Assembly: GCA_004144345.1 (NCBI GenBank)
Contig: SEEL01000024.1
Coordinates: 1 to 50,055 of the forward strand
Origin: Hyphomicrobiales bacterium
GTDB taxonomy: Bacteria > Pseudomonadota > Alphaproteobacteria > Rhizobiales > Devosiaceae
Reading direction: 5' to 3'
DNA length: 50,055 nucleotides
Shown here: positions 49,206-50,055 of the stretch, piece after piece
How the letters are laid out: each line of letters starts with the position of its first letter
Position numbering within the stretch: the stretch's first letter is position 1
Made by a program: the position numbers and the translations under genes
Notes under the pieces: generated by a model
What the model was told of the DNA's origin: nothing
The model's database searches: none
The model's input: only the letters and a program-made list of their open reading frames with translations

Positions 49206-49289
49206 ATGCTGCGCAACGCCACGCTTTTCGCCGGCTATATCCTGTCCATCGCCACCTTTGCCGCCGCCTACAGCTTCATCCCCATGTAA
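49206..49289 (+). CDS. Putative 27-residue membrane microprotein
   Basis: ATG 49206 is preceded by TGAGGCAATC (GAGG 6 nt before it). The peptide LFAGYILSIATFAAAYSFIP is almost all hydrophobic and would span the inner membrane once. It lies between the DUF1236 and sugar-kinase genes and is divergent from the former. The ribosome-binding site is good, so it may be real, but so short a frame can occur by chance. Confidence 0.4.
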   Translation: MLRNATLFAGYILSIATFAAAYSFIPM

Positions 49290-49295
49290 AGATGC

Positions 49296-50055
49296 CTAGT
49301 CGAGAATCGCCGCCAGCTCAGCCACTGTCGGGAACGCCGCGCGCGTCCCCGCCCGGCTCACCGTGATAGCCGCCGCCTCTGCCGCGCAATGCAGCGCCCG
49401 GTCCATCGCAAGCCCGCGCGCATAGCGGCAGGCCGCCAGCACCGCGAGGAAGGTATCGCCGGCCCCGGTGCTGTCGCACACCTGGGCCGGCGCCGCAGGC
49501 ACGGCAAAGCCGCCCGATTGCCCGGCCGACACGGCGCCCTCGCGCCCCAGCGTCACCACCACATCGCCCGCGCCCTGCGCATGGAGGCGCTGCGCCTGCA
49601 GCGCCGGCTCACCCGCGCCCGCCAGTTGCGTCGCCTCGATCCGGTTGAGCACCAGCAGATCCGCATAGGGCACCAGCCCCGCAAACCCCTCACGCATCGC
49701 CGAGGGGTTGAAGACCACCCGCACGCCGCGCGCCTTCGCGGCAATGCAGGCGGCCCGGTTGGTGGCCGTCGTCAGCCCGCCCTGCAGCAGCACCACATCG
49801 CCCGCCGCGAGCTCCGCCACCGCCCGCGCCGCATCCTGAGGCGTCAGCGCATCGGCGCATTGGTTGGACGAAGCGATGGCGTTCTCGCCCTCCGGCCCGA
49901 CAAAGATCAGCGAGCGGTCGCTCGGCATTTCCACCGGGATGCAGCGATCCGTCGCGACACCCTCCGCTTCCAGCGTGGCACGGATCCAGCGCGCATTGTC
50001 ATCATCGCCCAACGTCGCCACGAAACGCAATTCTACGCCCGCCCGCGCCAGCACC
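49296..50055 (-). CDS. PfkB/ribokinase-family sugar kinase, truncated by the window edge
   Basis: The C-terminal 252 residues are inside the window; the N-terminus lies beyond 50055. Seen features are VELRFVATLGDDDNAR, VVLLQGGLTT, VFNPSAMREGF (substrate) and the PfkB signature DSTGAGDTFLAVLAA with the catalytic Asp, then TVSRAGTRAAFP. The substrate is probably ribose or a similar pentose or hexose. The kinase phosphorylates the sugar with ATP. It may belong to a sugar uptake operon to the right. Confidence 0.9.
   Translation of the reverse strand, partial: VLARAGVELRFVATLGDDDNARWIRATLEAEGVATDRCIPVEMPSDRSLIFVGPEGENAIASSNQCADALTPQDAARAVAELAAGDVVLLQGGLTTATNRAACIAAKARGVRVVFNPSAMREGFAGLVPYADLLVLNRIEATQLAGAGEPALQAQRLHAQGAGDVVVTLGREGAVSAGQSGGFAVPAAPAQVCDSTGAGDTFLAVLAACRYARGLAMDRALHCAAEAAAITVSRAGTRAAFPTVAELAAILD

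Noticed and set aside
1-50055. CRISPR arrays, transposons or insertion sequences
   Set aside because: No regularly spaced direct repeats, no transposase-like proteins and no flanking duplications were seen.

Overview
The window is GC-rich chromosomal DNA from an alphaproteobacterium, most likely of the order Hyphomicrobiales (Rhizobiales). A Devosia-like lineage would fit, but that is inference. The evidence is a set of gene neighbourhoods characteristic of that order: pckA divergent from chvI-chvG-hprK-PTS EIIA-HPr, then ahcY; a DivL-type kinase beside tsaE-addB-addA-trxA; and the block aroA-cmk-rpsA ... sppA-ihfB-lapA-trpF-trpB-trpA-accD-folC. Nothing suggests a plasmid, prophage or insertion sequence. 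Several genes appear to start with TTG or GTG, and many neighbours overlap by ATGA, TTGA or TGATG, as in densely packed alphaproteobacterial operons.

Layout: 1-3.7 kb holds a small membrane protein, an exported protein, a HAD phosphatase, a SleB-type cell-wall hydrolase and a LuxR-type response regulator with a perfect 20-bp palindrome upstream. 3.9-11.1 kb is the carbon and envelope control cluster (PckA, ChvI/ChvG, truncated HPr kinase, EIIA, HPr, AhcY). 11.4-21.5 kb holds a DivL-like sensor with Tyr in place of the phospho-acceptor His, then TsaE, AddB, AddA, TrxA and a second thioredoxin with a CPPC active site. 21.5-24.3 kb has an M24 peptidase and a GH3 glycosidase. 24.3-31.1 kb (minus strand) is folC-accD-trpA-trpB-trpF-lapA-ihfB-sppA. 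31.1-34.4 kb is an accessory insertion (wHTH-ATPase regulator, DUF1127 protein, GNAT acetyltransferase) that splits the usual sppA/rpsA neighbourhood. 34.5-38.3 kb is rpsA, cmk and aroA. 38.5-39.1 kb is a TIGR02300 acidic protein and tRNA-Ala(GGC). 39.1-45.8 kb has treZ under a textbook EcfG-type general-stress promoter, a large unrecognised membrane-anchored P-loop protein, and a three-gene envelope/stress operon. 46.1-48.6 kb is a PepSY protein with a PhoP/PhoQ-like two-component pair. 48.6-50 kb has a DUF1236 protein, a 27-residue ORF and a truncated sugar kinase.

The most surprising observation is the aroA gene. It is full length, intact, in the canonical place and coupled to cmk, and it aligns along its whole length with class II EPSP synthase. 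Nearly every active-site motif is altered: PGDKSISHR, NAGT, KRPM, SAQ, RDHTE, KESDR and DHR. This looks like a retained EPSP-synthase pseudoenzyme. The other highlights are the DivL-like gene with a cluster of GANTC (CcrM) sites and CtrA-like boxes upstream, the 803-residue membrane STAND-like protein, the EcfG promoter of treZ, and a hairpin that would bury the ribosome-binding site of the GH3 gene.
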